A stretch of DNA of 35,026 nucleotides from a virus. The DNA lies in IMG/VR virus record IMGVR_UViG_3300030085_000396, positions 1-35,026 of that record; one strand, given 5' to 3'. The position numbers were made by a program, and so were the translations under genes. Below, piece by piece: positions 1 through 6,384 of the stretch. Position 1 is the first letter of the stretch; each line of letters opens with the position of its first letter. Below the pieces are notes generated by a model, which was given only the letters and a program-made list of their open reading frames with translations, did not search any database and was not told where the DNA came from.

Positions 1-1
1 A

Positions 2-43
2 GATGAGTGGTTTGATGATCTTGATCTCGACTCTCCCTGCTAA
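2..43 (+). CDS. C-terminal end of an upstream gene (5' truncated)
   Basis: From base 2 an open frame reads DEWFDDLDLDSPC and stops at TAA (41-43). The acidic, aromatic-containing tail looks like a genuine protein C-terminus, and the stop codon falls in the loop of a strong hairpin, as expected at the end of a transcription unit. The body of the gene lies outside the window, so no function can be given. An overlapping frame starting with ATG at 3 is a weaker alternative. Confidence 0.3.
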   Translation, partial: DEWFDDLDLDSPC

Positions 44-77
44 GGGGGAGGAGAGTCTCGATCTTCAATCACCACTC
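5..77 (+). terminator. Long imperfect hairpin overlapping a stop codon
   Basis: The core is a perfect 8-bp stem (GACTCTCC at 29-36 with GGAGAGTC at 50-57). It extends outward through GATC/GATC around a 2-nt mismatch and ends with a 7-bp outer stem (GAGTGGT at 5-11 with ACCACTC at 71-77). No U-tract follows, so it may be an RNA-processing or mRNA-stabilising structure rather than a classical terminator. Confidence 0.45.
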
Positions 78-313
78 ACTGCCTCAGAACCTTGACAACT
101 GCATAGCCGCTGCAACTGCCGTCGGATCATAGGCACGTTGATCACCAACTATGTTGGTCGGTTGCACTAGGGCAAGCTCATACATACAGCGGAGCCACAC
201 GCTTTGTTTGCTCATGGCATACCAGCACGGTGCACCGACGCCCTGCCCGTTTGAGTCGGGCTGCTTGGTCTTGAGTCATCACGGACTCAAACGTTTGTTT
301 ATTTCTTTCATTC
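78..313. other. Non-coding stretch before the first complete gene
   Basis: I see no convincing gene here. It contains a small perfect hairpin (ACCAAC at 144-149 with GTTGGT at 153-158) and a TTGACA hexamer at 92-97 that resembles a -35 box but has no good -10 box at 16-18 nt spacing. As the leader of the early region it is a reasonable place to look for host-type promoters, but none can be assigned by eye. Confidence 0.3.
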
Positions 314-592
314 ATGTTCATCAACATTCCTTGCCGTACATCCGACTGTGTCGAGCGTATGGTCGTTGATCCGTTGCGTGGTGTTGTGCAAGTTGCATAC
401 GCCAAAGGCAACATCTACGAGTACGACTGCGTTAGCCGTCGTGCAATCCTCAACCTTCTCATGAACCCAAACATGAGCCTTGGTTTCTGGGTTAACACAA
501 ACCTCTTGCCTTTCGATTGCAAGACACGGCTACTCGGTAGCTGCACTCCACTCCGTGGACTCAGTGCATCCGACATGCCTATCACTGCTTGA
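314..592 (+). CDS. KTSC-domain-like small protein
   Basis: A 92-residue protein. Residues about 10-65 follow the KTSC pattern: a strand that carries the residue pair D-C-V-E-R-M, then a short hydrophobic strand (VVQVAYAKGNIYEYDCV), then a helix and a segment ending S-L-G-F-W-V-N, which matches the family's 'G..Y.Y..VP' core and its terminal 'S.G.y.n' motif. KTSC domains occur as short stand-alone proteins in phages and bacteria; their role is not established, and links to nucleic-acid processing are only suggested. It is the first complete gene of the early block, separated from the next gene by two hairpins. The residues after about 70 are outside the domain and look unstructured. Confidence 0.6.
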   Translation: MFINIPCRTSDCVERMVVDPLRGVVQVAYAKGNIYEYDCVSRRAILNLLMNPNMSLGFWVNTNLLPFDCKTRLLGSCTPLRGLSASDMPITA

Positions 593-606
593 GTCATAGC
601 TCACAT

Positions 607-649
607 GCAGGGTGCAATGCCCTGCTGCAGTCTGGGACTTCGTCCCTTT
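607..649 (+). terminator. Tandem hairpins, second one terminator-like
   Basis: GCAGGG (607-612) pairs with CCCTGC (620-625). A second stem, GGGAC (634-638) with GTCCC (642-646) around a UUC loop, is followed directly by TTTATT. The second is a compact rho-independent-type terminator between the KTSC-like gene and the ArdA-like gene. Confidence 0.5.
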
Positions 650-669
650 ATTGTTACACTAGGTCACAC

Positions 670-1080
670 ATGGCTACGCTCTCGCCTGCATTTGTTGCTT
701 CATCCGAGCGCTTCGAGCGTTGGTATGACAGCAAGGACGCAGACACTCAAGCATTGATTGAGGAGATCTCGACTCTAACTTCATTCATCATTGATGAAGC
801 TGAGTACGATGCATTTATCAAGATGCTTGATTCACATGTAGGTATCACAACTGCTGAGCAGTTCTGTGATGCATTCTCTGGTGAATGGGAAGGTGTGGGT
901 GACCACATCACTACCAAGTACACAGAAGAATGGTGTGAGGATGTCTATCCAACGGATGACATGCCTGACATCTACAGGAACGCGATTGACTTTGAACTCG
1001 TGTGGTATCAGTCATTGCGACATGACTATTACGACATGGACTTCAAAGGTAATACTTACTTCTTCAATCGCAACGCTTGA
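670..1080 (+). CDS. ardA: ArdA-like antirestriction protein
   Basis: A 136-residue acidic protein. ArdA proteins mimic B-form DNA and block type I restriction enzymes, protecting incoming phage or plasmid DNA. The C-terminal half carries the family pattern: 'AEQFCDAFSGEWEG' (residues about 69-82), an acidic stretch, 'NAIDFELVWYQSLRHDYY', and a terminal aromatic strand 'GNTYFFNRN' matching the usual 'g.vyvF' ending. It is shorter than typical ArdA (about 165 residues), mainly in the N-terminal part. ATG 670 is preferred because the in-frame sequence upstream of it (from 589) runs through the hairpins. It sits among the first genes, where an anti-defence protein needs to be. The family match is by eye. 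Confidence 0.65.
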   Translation: MATLSPAFVASSERFERWYDSKDADTQALIEEISTLTSFIIDEAEYDAFIKMLDSHVGITTAEQFCDAFSGEWEGVGDHITTKYTEEWCEDVYPTDDMPDIYRNAIDFELVWYQSLRHDYYDMDFKGNTYFFNRNA

Positions 1081-1090
1081 TTCTCACTAA

Positions 1091-1145
1091 CAACCATTCC
1101 ACATGGTCACACATGTGGTTGGTTATTTGAGGGAATCACCCCTCA
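1091..1145 (+). terminator. Two adjacent intergenic hairpins
   Basis: The first stem pairs CCACATG (about 1099-1105) with CATGTGG (1112-1118), supported by an outer CAAC/GTTG. The second is TGAGGG (1128-1133) with CCCTCA (1140-1145). No U-tract follows either. They separate the ArdA-like gene from the next small-gene cluster and could be processing sites or weak terminators. Confidence 0.4.
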
Positions 1146-1164
1146 TGTCTTATCTCACGGACAC

Positions 1165-1293
1165 ATGACACAACAGCAGATCAAAGAGCTGCAGTGTGTC
1201 GCCCTTGCTGATTATCACAAGGGTTTAATCACACGGACGCAGTTACTCAACATCGTTCACACATTGGATAGGAGATCGTTTATTAAACAATGA
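1165..1293 (+). CDS. Small protein of unknown function (42 aa)
   Basis: An ORF from ATG 1165 to TGA 1291-1293. It reads MTQQQIKELQCVALADYH, then KGLITRTQLLNIVHTLDRR, and ends FIKQ. It is predicted to be two short amphipathic helices. Its stop overlaps the start of the next gene (ATGA at 1290-1293), a typical translationally coupled arrangement in this genome, which supports it being a real gene. I do not recognise a family. Confidence 0.55.
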   Translation: MTQQQIKELQCVALADYHKGLITRTQLLNIVHTLDRRSFIKQ

Positions 1294-1493
1294 CAAAAGA
1301 AAAGACAGATGATTGGTTGATCAAGAACGCCATTGGTTGTTGGTTGCATCACTTCCCCAATCATCCATGGACGCCGCGATACAAAGCTCTTGTAAAGCGT
1401 GAGGTGTATCTACCTAAGCCGCGGCCTGCCCGCAAACGTTCACAATCACGAGCCAAGGACGCCGATGCCACTACTGGGAAAACAGAATCTTGA
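1290..1493 (+). CDS. Small basic protein of unknown function (67 aa)
   Basis: Starts in the ATGA overlap with the preceding small gene. The N-terminal half is Trp- and His-rich (W9, W18, W27; 'CWLHHFPNHPWTPRYK'). The C-terminal half is strongly basic and low-complexity (PKPRPARKRSQSRAK), which could bind nucleic acid. No family recognised. The order of small overlapping genes here suggests one early operon. Confidence 0.55.
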   Translation: MTKEKTDDWLIKNAIGCWLHHFPNHPWTPRYKALVKREVYLPKPRPARKRSQSRAKDADATTGKTES

Positions 1494-1644
1494 TGAATAC
1501 ATGGTCGTATTGGAAGACGGTGAGGAACGTTGGACAGAGTATGTCTACGCTCCCGACTTAGAACACGCCGCCTGGGCTGCTTTTGAGTTGTCCACTAACC
1601 GTAAAGCACAACTAAAGGACGTAATTAGAACAGATGAGTGGTAA
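1465..1644 (+). CDS. Small acidic protein of unknown function (59 aa)
   Basis: The start chosen is ATG 1465, which has AAGGA about 7 nt upstream and overlaps the previous gene by 29 nt. The core reads 'YMVVLEDGEERWTEYVYAP' followed by 'DLEHAAWAAFELST', i.e. two beta strands then a helix. The frame is open further upstream to 1399, but that part would overlay the previous gene. A shorter start at ATG 1501 is possible. No function can be assigned. Confidence 0.55.
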   Translation: MPLLGKQNLDEYMVVLEDGEERWTEYVYAPDLEHAAWAAFELSTNRKAQLKDVIRTDEW

Positions 1645-1966
1645 GAAGTATTTTCCAAACAACTGGCAGAAGTTCAAGGACGCACCTGATGAGTTGTTTC
1701 TGCCACACACATACGATGAGATCATGGACTTCAAGATCGCTGCTTGGGAACTACCAAGCAACGTTTGTTGTGTGATCAGAGAATCTGACCTTGAAACAAA
1801 GAAGGTCAAAGAGTATGTGTATCAACGGAAATCAGCTGCTGAAAATAAAGTCAAGCAGTTGATGAAGAAGGACGGGATTGAGTTCACCGTTTGTACTCCT
1901 GAACAAATCCATTTCGTATCCCAACTTGACATTGAAGACTATGAAGATGAGCAAGAAGACAGCTGA
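1634..1966 (+). CDS. Hypothetical protein (110 aa)
   Basis: Starts 11 nt inside the end of the preceding gene. It is a soluble protein: 'YFPNNWQKFKDAPDELFLP', then a segment with 'KIAAWELPSN' and two Cys, a basic helix around residues 56-80 and an acidic end (DIEDYEDEQEDS). The mixed-charge pattern with an acidic tail is seen in small early phage proteins, but I do not recognise the family. Confidence 0.6.
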   Translation: MSGKKYFPNNWQKFKDAPDELFLPHTYDEIMDFKIAAWELPSNVCCVIRESDLETKKVKEYVYQRKSAAENKVKQLMKKDGIEFTVCTPEQIHFVSQLDIEDYEDEQEDS

Positions 1967-2078
1967 ACGTTTGGTCGCACGGCTTGTCAAGGAACTTGAA
2001 GCACATGAACATCGTAACGAGATCGTATCACTCGCTACTCAACAATTGATCGACGACACTAGCTTTGTATCTAGCTGA
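1941..2078 (+). CDS. Small helical protein of unknown function (45 aa)
   Basis: From ATG 1941 (alternative ATG 1947), overlapping the previous gene by 26 nt. The sequence begins MKMSKKTAERLVARLVKELE and continues with a His/Glu-rich helix and 'SLATQQLIDDT'. It would be almost entirely alpha-helical and amphipathic, possibly a dimerising or adaptor peptide. No family recognised. Regular spacing and the absence of any better gene here support it. Confidence 0.45.
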   Translation: MKMSKKTAERLVARLVKELEAHEHRNEIVSLATQQLIDDTSFVSS

Positions 2079-2089
2079 ACCACCAGCCT

Positions 2090-2317
2090 ATGAAGCGCAT
2101 CAACTTCAACATGGCACCTGAATGTGCGCGTTTACTCAAAGCCTCATGTGCTCTCTTGGACATAAGCGTTAGTGAGTACTGTTACGACGCAGTAGCTGAG
2201 CGTTTCTACAAACTATGTTTGGAGGATGAACGATTCCTAAGGTTGCTTGAAAACGAGGACCTGCCTGTCGGGTCTCGTGCGTACAATCTCCGCGAACAAC
2301 TATTAAAAAAGCCTTAA
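2090..2317 (+). CDS. Possible ribbon-helix-helix DNA-binding protein (75 aa)
   Basis: The N-terminus has a short strand, RINFNMA, followed by two helices ('PECARLLKASCALLDI' and 'SVSEYCYDAVAERFYKLC'). This is the strand-helix-helix order and spacing of MetJ/Arc-type RHH proteins, in which a paired strand contacts the major groove and 'SvSeyi..Ai..r' is the usual start of helix 2. The C-terminal 30 residues are acidic then basic. If correct, it would be an early transcriptional regulator. The assignment rests on pattern only. Confidence 0.5.
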   Translation: MKRINFNMAPECARLLKASCALLDISVSEYCYDAVAERFYKLCLEDERFLRLLENEDLPVGSRAYNLREQLLKKP

Positions 2318-2518
2318 TTGATTGACGTTTGTATTTCTAAGGACGAACTATCCTTCTTTGACCTATGGACCGAGCCACATTGTGTCATTTTGCACTTGGG
2401 CAAGTATCGTGTAGACTTCTGTCGTTGTCCTCGCTGTCGTCATGGACGCAGTAAACATCGGTACCCGCTCCGACATGCTCCGCTTGTTGGGCGTCATCGA
2501 GACTCTCCGCGTTCTTGA
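2318..2518 (+). CDS. Doubtful small ORF with a CxCxxC cluster
   Basis: An open frame begins at TTG 2318, right after the preceding stop, and runs to 2518, overlapping the MarR-like gene by 77 nt. The first 45 codons look protein-like ('ELSFFDLWTEPHCVILHLGKY', then FCRCPRC). The last part is Arg-rich and probably a shadow of the next gene. There is no ATG start, so it may be non-coding or a remnant. Confidence 0.3.
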   Translation: MIDVCISKDELSFFDLWTEPHCVILHLGKYRVDFCRCPRCRHGRSKHRYPLRHAPLVGRHRDSPRS

Positions 2519-2798
2519 CGTTGAGATGCCTGCTCAGGTCATCTCCTGTTTCTTGTTCGTAGCCACCCGTCCTGACGGTTGCACTACAGCAGAGTTACAG
2601 GAAGAACTTGGTCTGACTGCTGCCAGCATGTCCCGTACCACAACGTGGCTCACTGGTCAGCACCGCAGCAATCCAAAGCGAGGCCTCAACCTGATCACAA
2701 AGGAGGTGTACCAACCAAACAAACGCCTGCGTTACCTGCGACTTACACAGCAGGGACGCAACCTTGCCAAACAACTATCTACCCAACTCAATGGCTGA
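2442..2798 (+). CDS. MarR-like winged-helix regulator
   Basis: A 118-residue protein. Residues about 25-105 give a winged helix: 'PAQVISCFLFVATRPDGCT' (helix 1), 'TAELQEELGLTAASMSRTTT' (helix-turn-helix with the MarR-type recognition helix 'AASMSR'), then a wing and 'KRLRYLRLTQQGRNLAKQL', the usual MarR strand with 'LT.qGr.l...l'. MarR proteins are dimeric repressors. It overlaps the integrase start by 8 nt, so the two are probably co-transcribed, and it may control the integrase or the early promoter. No ligand-binding features can be read. Confidence 0.65.
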   Translation: MDAVNIGTRSDMLRLLGVIETLRVLDVEMPAQVISCFLFVATRPDGCTTAELQEELGLTAASMSRTTTWLTGQHRSNPKRGLNLITKEVYQPNKRLRYLRLTQQGRNLAKQLSTQLNG

Positions 2799-3741
2799 AT
2801 TCCTTACATGGGGTCAAGCACTTGATTACACGGTCCGATACAAGGACACGTGGAAGGTAAGTCACCCACCATCCAAGACTGTCCGCATTAACGCAAATCA
2901 TGCGACTCAATTTTGGTCACGAGGTATGCGTATTGCTGACATCAATCAAGGAACGATCGATGAACTCAAAACAGATTACTGCTATGGGCTTCACAATCAC
3001 ACGAACACAACCGTCAAAAAGATCATTGCATCAGTGCAAACATGCCTCAATTACTGCATTGACCGATCTAAAATTGAGCCAGGCAATCCTCGCCATCAAT
3101 CACACTTCAATTACCAAGGACGGTATTCCTTTGATTCCGTACGGAACAACAGAGTAGAACGCATCATTCTCACACCTGCTGAGATTGATCATCTACATGC
3201 TTGTGCCAAGACGTGTAACGAGGATGTGTTAGCTGAGGCTATTTGGCTGGCTACCTACACATGTACTAGCCACCACGAATGGTCTCAGATTCAACCACGT
3301 GATCTTGTTTTGGGGGTTCCTACTCCTTACATCAAGATTGGTCGTCGTCCTGACTTCAAGGTCAAGCGTGGCTGTCGTGCACGGGATATTTACATCCCGA
3401 AGGACTCAGCCAGTGGTGATCGTCTCCTGCCAATGCTTACCAAGTACGCAGAAGACTTAAAGGATCATCCGACGCTTCCCATTTGGGGTGACTACCTGGA
3501 CAAAGAAACGTTACGGCGCAAGTTCAGCTACGTGAGGGACTATGCGGGTGTTGATCCAAAGTTCACACCTAACTGTCTCCGCCACTCAGGCATCACGTGG
3601 ATGGCTTGGAATGACGTTCACCCTGAGAAGGCAAGGCAGATCGCTGGTCACTCACAAATCAGCACCACGATCGGTTACTACACGCACATTGACCACAACC
3701 AACTGGCTGAGGCTCAAAGTCGTATCGGTACACGCCTGTAA
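2791..3741 (+). CDS. int: Tyrosine recombinase / phage integrase
   Basis: A 316-residue protein starting at ATG 2791, preferred over the in-frame TTG at 2764. The N-terminal core-binding domain spans about 1-115 and the catalytic domain about 120-310. The C-terminal signature is clear: 'NCLRHSG' (R264, H265), 'AGHSQISTT' (H287) and the nucleophile region 'GYYTHI' (Y296/Y297). Two usual catalytic positions differ: the 'tGlR.sE' box reads TCTSHHEW, with Ser160 where Arg I is expected, and the first His of H-x-L-R is Asn261. The gene is followed directly by a tRNA-Leu fragment, the classical int-attP arrangement. It would catalyse site-specific integration, but activity is uncertain given these substitutions. 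Confidence 0.85.
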   Translation: MAEFLTWGQALDYTVRYKDTWKVSHPPSKTVRINANHATQFWSRGMRIADINQGTIDELKTDYCYGLHNHTNTTVKKIIASVQTCLNYCIDRSKIEPGNPRHQSHFNYQGRYSFDSVRNNRVERIILTPAEIDHLHACAKTCNEDVLAEAIWLATYTCTSHHEWSQIQPRDLVLGVPTPYIKIGRRPDFKVKRGCRARDIYIPKDSASGDRLLPMLTKYAEDLKDHPTLPIWGDYLDKETLRRKFSYVRDYAGVDPKFTPNCLRHSGITWMAWNDVHPEKARQIAGHSQISTTIGYYTHIDHNQLAEAQSRIGTRL

Positions 3742-3789
3742 CCCCTGACTAACGGTTCTACCAACGCCATTCTGCTACTCTGGACACAT

Positions 3790-3824
3790 CGATCAGACAA
3801 AGCCTCTCGGCTGTCTCGTGATCG
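3790..3824 (+). terminator. Bulged hairpin downstream of the integrase gene
   Basis: CGATCA (3790-3795) pairs with TGATCG (3819-3824), GACA (3796-3799) pairs with TGTC (3812-3815), and AGCC (3801-3804) pairs with GGCT (3809-3812) around a TCTC loop, with a few unpaired bases between. No U-tract follows. It may be a structure at the end of the int mRNA or a protein-binding inverted repeat next to attP. Confidence 0.35.
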
Positions 3825-3863
3825 TATCCCGCTAAGACTCCAGTCATAGCATGGGATCTGCCC

Positions 3864-3906
3864 GCGGATGTGGCGGAATTGGTAGACGCGCTAGTTTCAG
3901 GTACTA
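3864..3906 (+). other. attP: Probable attP: 5' half of a tRNA-Leu(CAG) gene
   Basis: Starting GCGGATGTGGCGGAATTGG, these 43 nt are the acceptor 5' strand, D arm and anticodon arm of a leucine tRNA, with anticodon CAG in the loop TTCAGGT between CTAGT and ACTA. The match to a tRNA stops just after the anticodon stem and the sequence that follows cannot form a T arm, so this is a fragment, not a gene. P-SSP7 is known to carry a roughly 42-bp match to a host tRNA-Leu just after its integrase gene. The position and length here are the same kind of element. Confidence 0.8.
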
Positions 3907-3959
3907 CTGTCCACAATCACGTTCTTTTGGACAAGGTCAGGGGTAAAACCCTGGCCTTT
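3907..3959 (+). terminator. Two hairpins after attP, the second terminator-like
   Basis: GTCCACAA (3909-3916) pairs, with one mismatch, with TTTTGGAC (3925-3932). Next, GGTCAGGG (3935-3942) pairs with CCCTGGCC (3949-3956) with one G-U pair, and TTTACTT follows. The second has the form of a rho-independent terminator closing the early/int transcription unit before the RNA polymerase gene. Confidence 0.55.
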
Positions 3960-4041
3960 ACTTATGACTGACTTCTTCACTTAGCAAACGATTGCACTAA
4001 GAAGAAGTTTGAGACTAATGACAACACTACCGTGAGATTGA

Positions 4042-6384
4042 TTGCCAACACCAGCACAGATTGATGAACAAATAGCTCTTGAACGAGAGCAAATCAGACA
4101 AGGTTTAAAAGAGCTACGAGACAACACTTACAAGCTTGAAGAGAAGAGTTATGCGAGTGCTTCTGTTTACGGAGTTGTTTCTATTGATCAGTTGCTCCCT
4201 CTTGTGGTTGCACGTATTCAAGACACTCACCTTCGGATAAGACAAGGAAATGCAGGAGTTGCGTTTGCTGAAATCATTCAATATCTCGCAGATCTTGAAC
4301 CCGAAGCAGCCGCAGCTATTACTTTAAAAGTAACCTTTGACAAGGTATTTAGCGTCAAGCCAGGTCAATCAACAGTCGCGAATGTGACCGCTGCAATTGG
4401 TCAAGCGGTCGAAAATGAGTGCATGATGCGTCACTATGAACGCAACGTACCTGGTCTTCTTAAGACCTTAAAGGACAACTACTTTCACCGTTCAATAGGA
4501 ACGACTCAAAAGGTCACGGTCATCAAAACTTTGATGAAGCGTTATGACGTTGACTATTGGAAAGGTTGGAATCAAACCAGCAGGGTCAAGCTTGGGGGTT
4601 GGTTGCTGGACTGCATTTGTGAAGTCAGTAACTACTTTACGAAGACCCTTCGCAGACAAGGACGCAAAACAATCAATGAAGTGTGTCCTACGCCTGAGTT
4701 CTTATCCGTTAAGGACGAGATTATGGCGCAAGCGGAGCTATTCAGCCCGTTGGCGTGGCCGATGTTGGTCGAGCCGAATGACTGGACACCTGAAGGTAAG
4801 CACGGCGGATACATCCTCAATGAGGTGATGCGCGGCTACGACATGGTGCGTCGGGGAAACCCCTCCCTTATACAGGGAGAACAACCCGTTGAATTCCTTA
4901 ACCGGATTCAAAAAGTTGCTTATACCCTGAACCCGTTCATTGTTGAGGTCGCTGAGACATTACAAAGACAACAAATGCAAGTCGGAAAATTCATTCCGAT
5001 TATTGAGATACCTCTGCCACCAAAGCCTGTAGACATCGCAAACAATGCGGAGTCCCGTAAGGACTACCGTAGGAGGGCAGCAGAGGTTTGTAATATCAAC
5101 GCACAAGCATTCAAAAAGTCATGTCGAACACGGATGACAATGAATGCGGTGGAAAGATTTAAGGATGTAGATAAATTTTTCATTCCGTGGTCATTTGACT
5201 ACCGTGGAAGAGCTTATCCAATCCCAGCATTTCTCACACCACAAGATACAGACTTTGGTAAATCACTACTAAAGTTTCACAATCATGCGCCGATGACAGA
5301 AGCGGCTGAGTATTGGTTGTCATTTCAATGTGCCACTACATATGGCAGAACAAAAGACACCATTACTGAACGCCTCACATGGACGCTTGAAAACCTAGAT
5401 CTAATTACACGTATTGCAGAACATCCAATCAGATACCTACCTGAATGGGAAGGAGCTGACGAGCCTTGGACTTTCCTTGCTGCCTGTGATGAATACTATC
5501 ATTGTGTCATCAAGCGTACTCGTAAGTACACTAACTTGCCTGTCGCCGTTGATGCTACATGCAGTGGGCTACAAATTCTCGCTGGATTGGCAAGAGATAA
5601 AAGCACAGCAAAGTTGGTCAATGTCATTCCCAGTGAAAGACCACAAGATGCTTACAAGGTGATAGCTGAAGAAGCTAAACCTCACGTACCTGTTCATCTA
5701 CAGCCGTACATGGACAGAAAGACAACAAAAAGAACAGTGATGACTGTTCCTTACAACGCTAAACCTTTCAGTAATCGAGGATATATCCGCGAAGCATTAG
5801 CTGAGAAAGGTGTAGAAGTTGAAAAGGAAGATCTCACTGCTGTTGTCAAAGCTGTACGTGATGCCATGAACGTCATTGTTCCTGGTCCTATGCGTGTAAT
5901 GAAGTGGATTGAATCTGAGGTGGCCGCGGCTATCGATAGAGGAGCTACTGAACTCTCTTGGGTCACACCTTCAGGCTTTGTGGTAACACAAAAGCTAATG
6001 AAGAAAGACATAAAGAGAATCGAGCTTCAATTATTAGGACGTTGTCAAATCAAGGTGGCTGACGGTCATACAGATCAAGTTGATAAAAACCACCACAAGA
6101 ATGCAACCGCACCCAACCTAATCCACTCGCTTGATGCGTCACTACTTCACTTATCTGCAACACGCTTCAACGCTCCGATTTCCCTCATACACGACTCGGT
6201 ACTTTGTCGTGCTACTGACATGGATGCTCTTTCAGAGATCATTCGTGAAACATACATGTATTTATTTGCGGAGCATGACTACTTAACAGATTGGGCGCAA
6301 CAGATTGGCGCTGAATCTGAACCACCGATTATTGACACACTTCAACCTGAGTCAGTAATTGAATCTACATATTTCTTTTGTTAA
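4042..6384 (+). CDS. T7-like single-subunit RNA polymerase
   Basis: A 780-residue enzyme (T7 gp1 has 883) that transcribes middle and late phage genes. Motifs in order: 'FDYRGRAYPIP' (about residue 385, the DxxGR motif), motif A 'VDATCSGLQILAG' with the metal-binding Asp near 504, motif B 'KRTVMTVPYNAKPF' (about 563), and motif C 'LIHDSVLC' with catalytic Asp near 718. The N-terminal 'NTYKLEEKSYASASVYG' is typical of cyanophage RNAPs. The start is TTG 4042: an in-frame TGA lies immediately upstream and no ATG occurs near the conserved N-terminus, so a non-ATG start is likely. It overlaps the SSB start by one base (TAATG). Confidence 0.96.
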   Translation: MPTPAQIDEQIALEREQIRQGLKELRDNTYKLEEKSYASASVYGVVSIDQLLPLVVARIQDTHLRIRQGNAGVAFAEIIQYLADLEPEAAAAITLKVTFDKVFSVKPGQSTVANVTAAIGQAVENECMMRHYERNVPGLLKTLKDNYFHRSIGTTQKVTVIKTLMKRYDVDYWKGWNQTSRVKLGGWLLDCICEVSNYFTKTLRRQGRKTINEVCPTPEFLSVKDEIMAQAELFSPLAWPMLVEPNDWTPEGKHGGYILNEVMRGYDMVRRGNPSLIQGEQPVEFLNRIQKVAYTLNPFIVEVAETLQRQQMQVGKFIPIIEIPLPPKPVDIANNAESRKDYRRRAAEVCNINAQAFKKSCRTRMTMNAVERFKDVDKFFIPWSFDYRGRAYPIPAFLTPQDTDFGKSLLKFHNHAPMTEAAEYWLSFQCATTYGRTKDTITERLTWTLENLDLITRIAEHPIRYLPEWEGADEPWTFLAACDEYYHCVIKRTRKYTNLPVAVDATCSGLQILAGLARDKSTAKLVNVIPSERPQDAYKVIAEEAKPHVPVHLQPYMDRKTTKRTVMTVPYNAKPFSNRGYIREALAEKGVEVEKEDLTAVVKAVRDAMNVIVPGPMRVMKWIESEVAAAIDRGATELSWVTPSGFVVTQKLMKKDIKRIELQLLGRCQIKVADGHTDQVDKNHHKNATAPNLIHSLDASLLHLSATRFNAPISLIHDSVLCRATDMDALSEIIRETYMYLFAEHDYLTDWAQQIGAESEPPIIDTLQPESVIESTYFFC

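Noticed and set aside
92-120. TTGACA as a -35 promoter element
   Set aside because: No acceptable -10 hexamer at the right spacing; a single hexamer match is expected by chance.
178-414. Minus-strand and plus-strand frames in the first 400 bases (78 and 72 codons)
   Set aside because: They overlap the KTSC-like gene or hairpin DNA, show no family-like pattern, and no minus-strand gene is supported elsewhere in the window.
3851-3946. 31-codon frame across attP starting at ATG 3851
   Set aside because: It reads through the tRNA fragment and hairpins, giving a Gly/Arg/Ser-rich peptide with no credible origin.
3864-3956. Possible complete tRNA-Leu gene
   Set aside because: After the anticodon arm there is no variable arm/T arm or 3' acceptor strand complementary to GCGGATG, so it is only a tRNA fragment.
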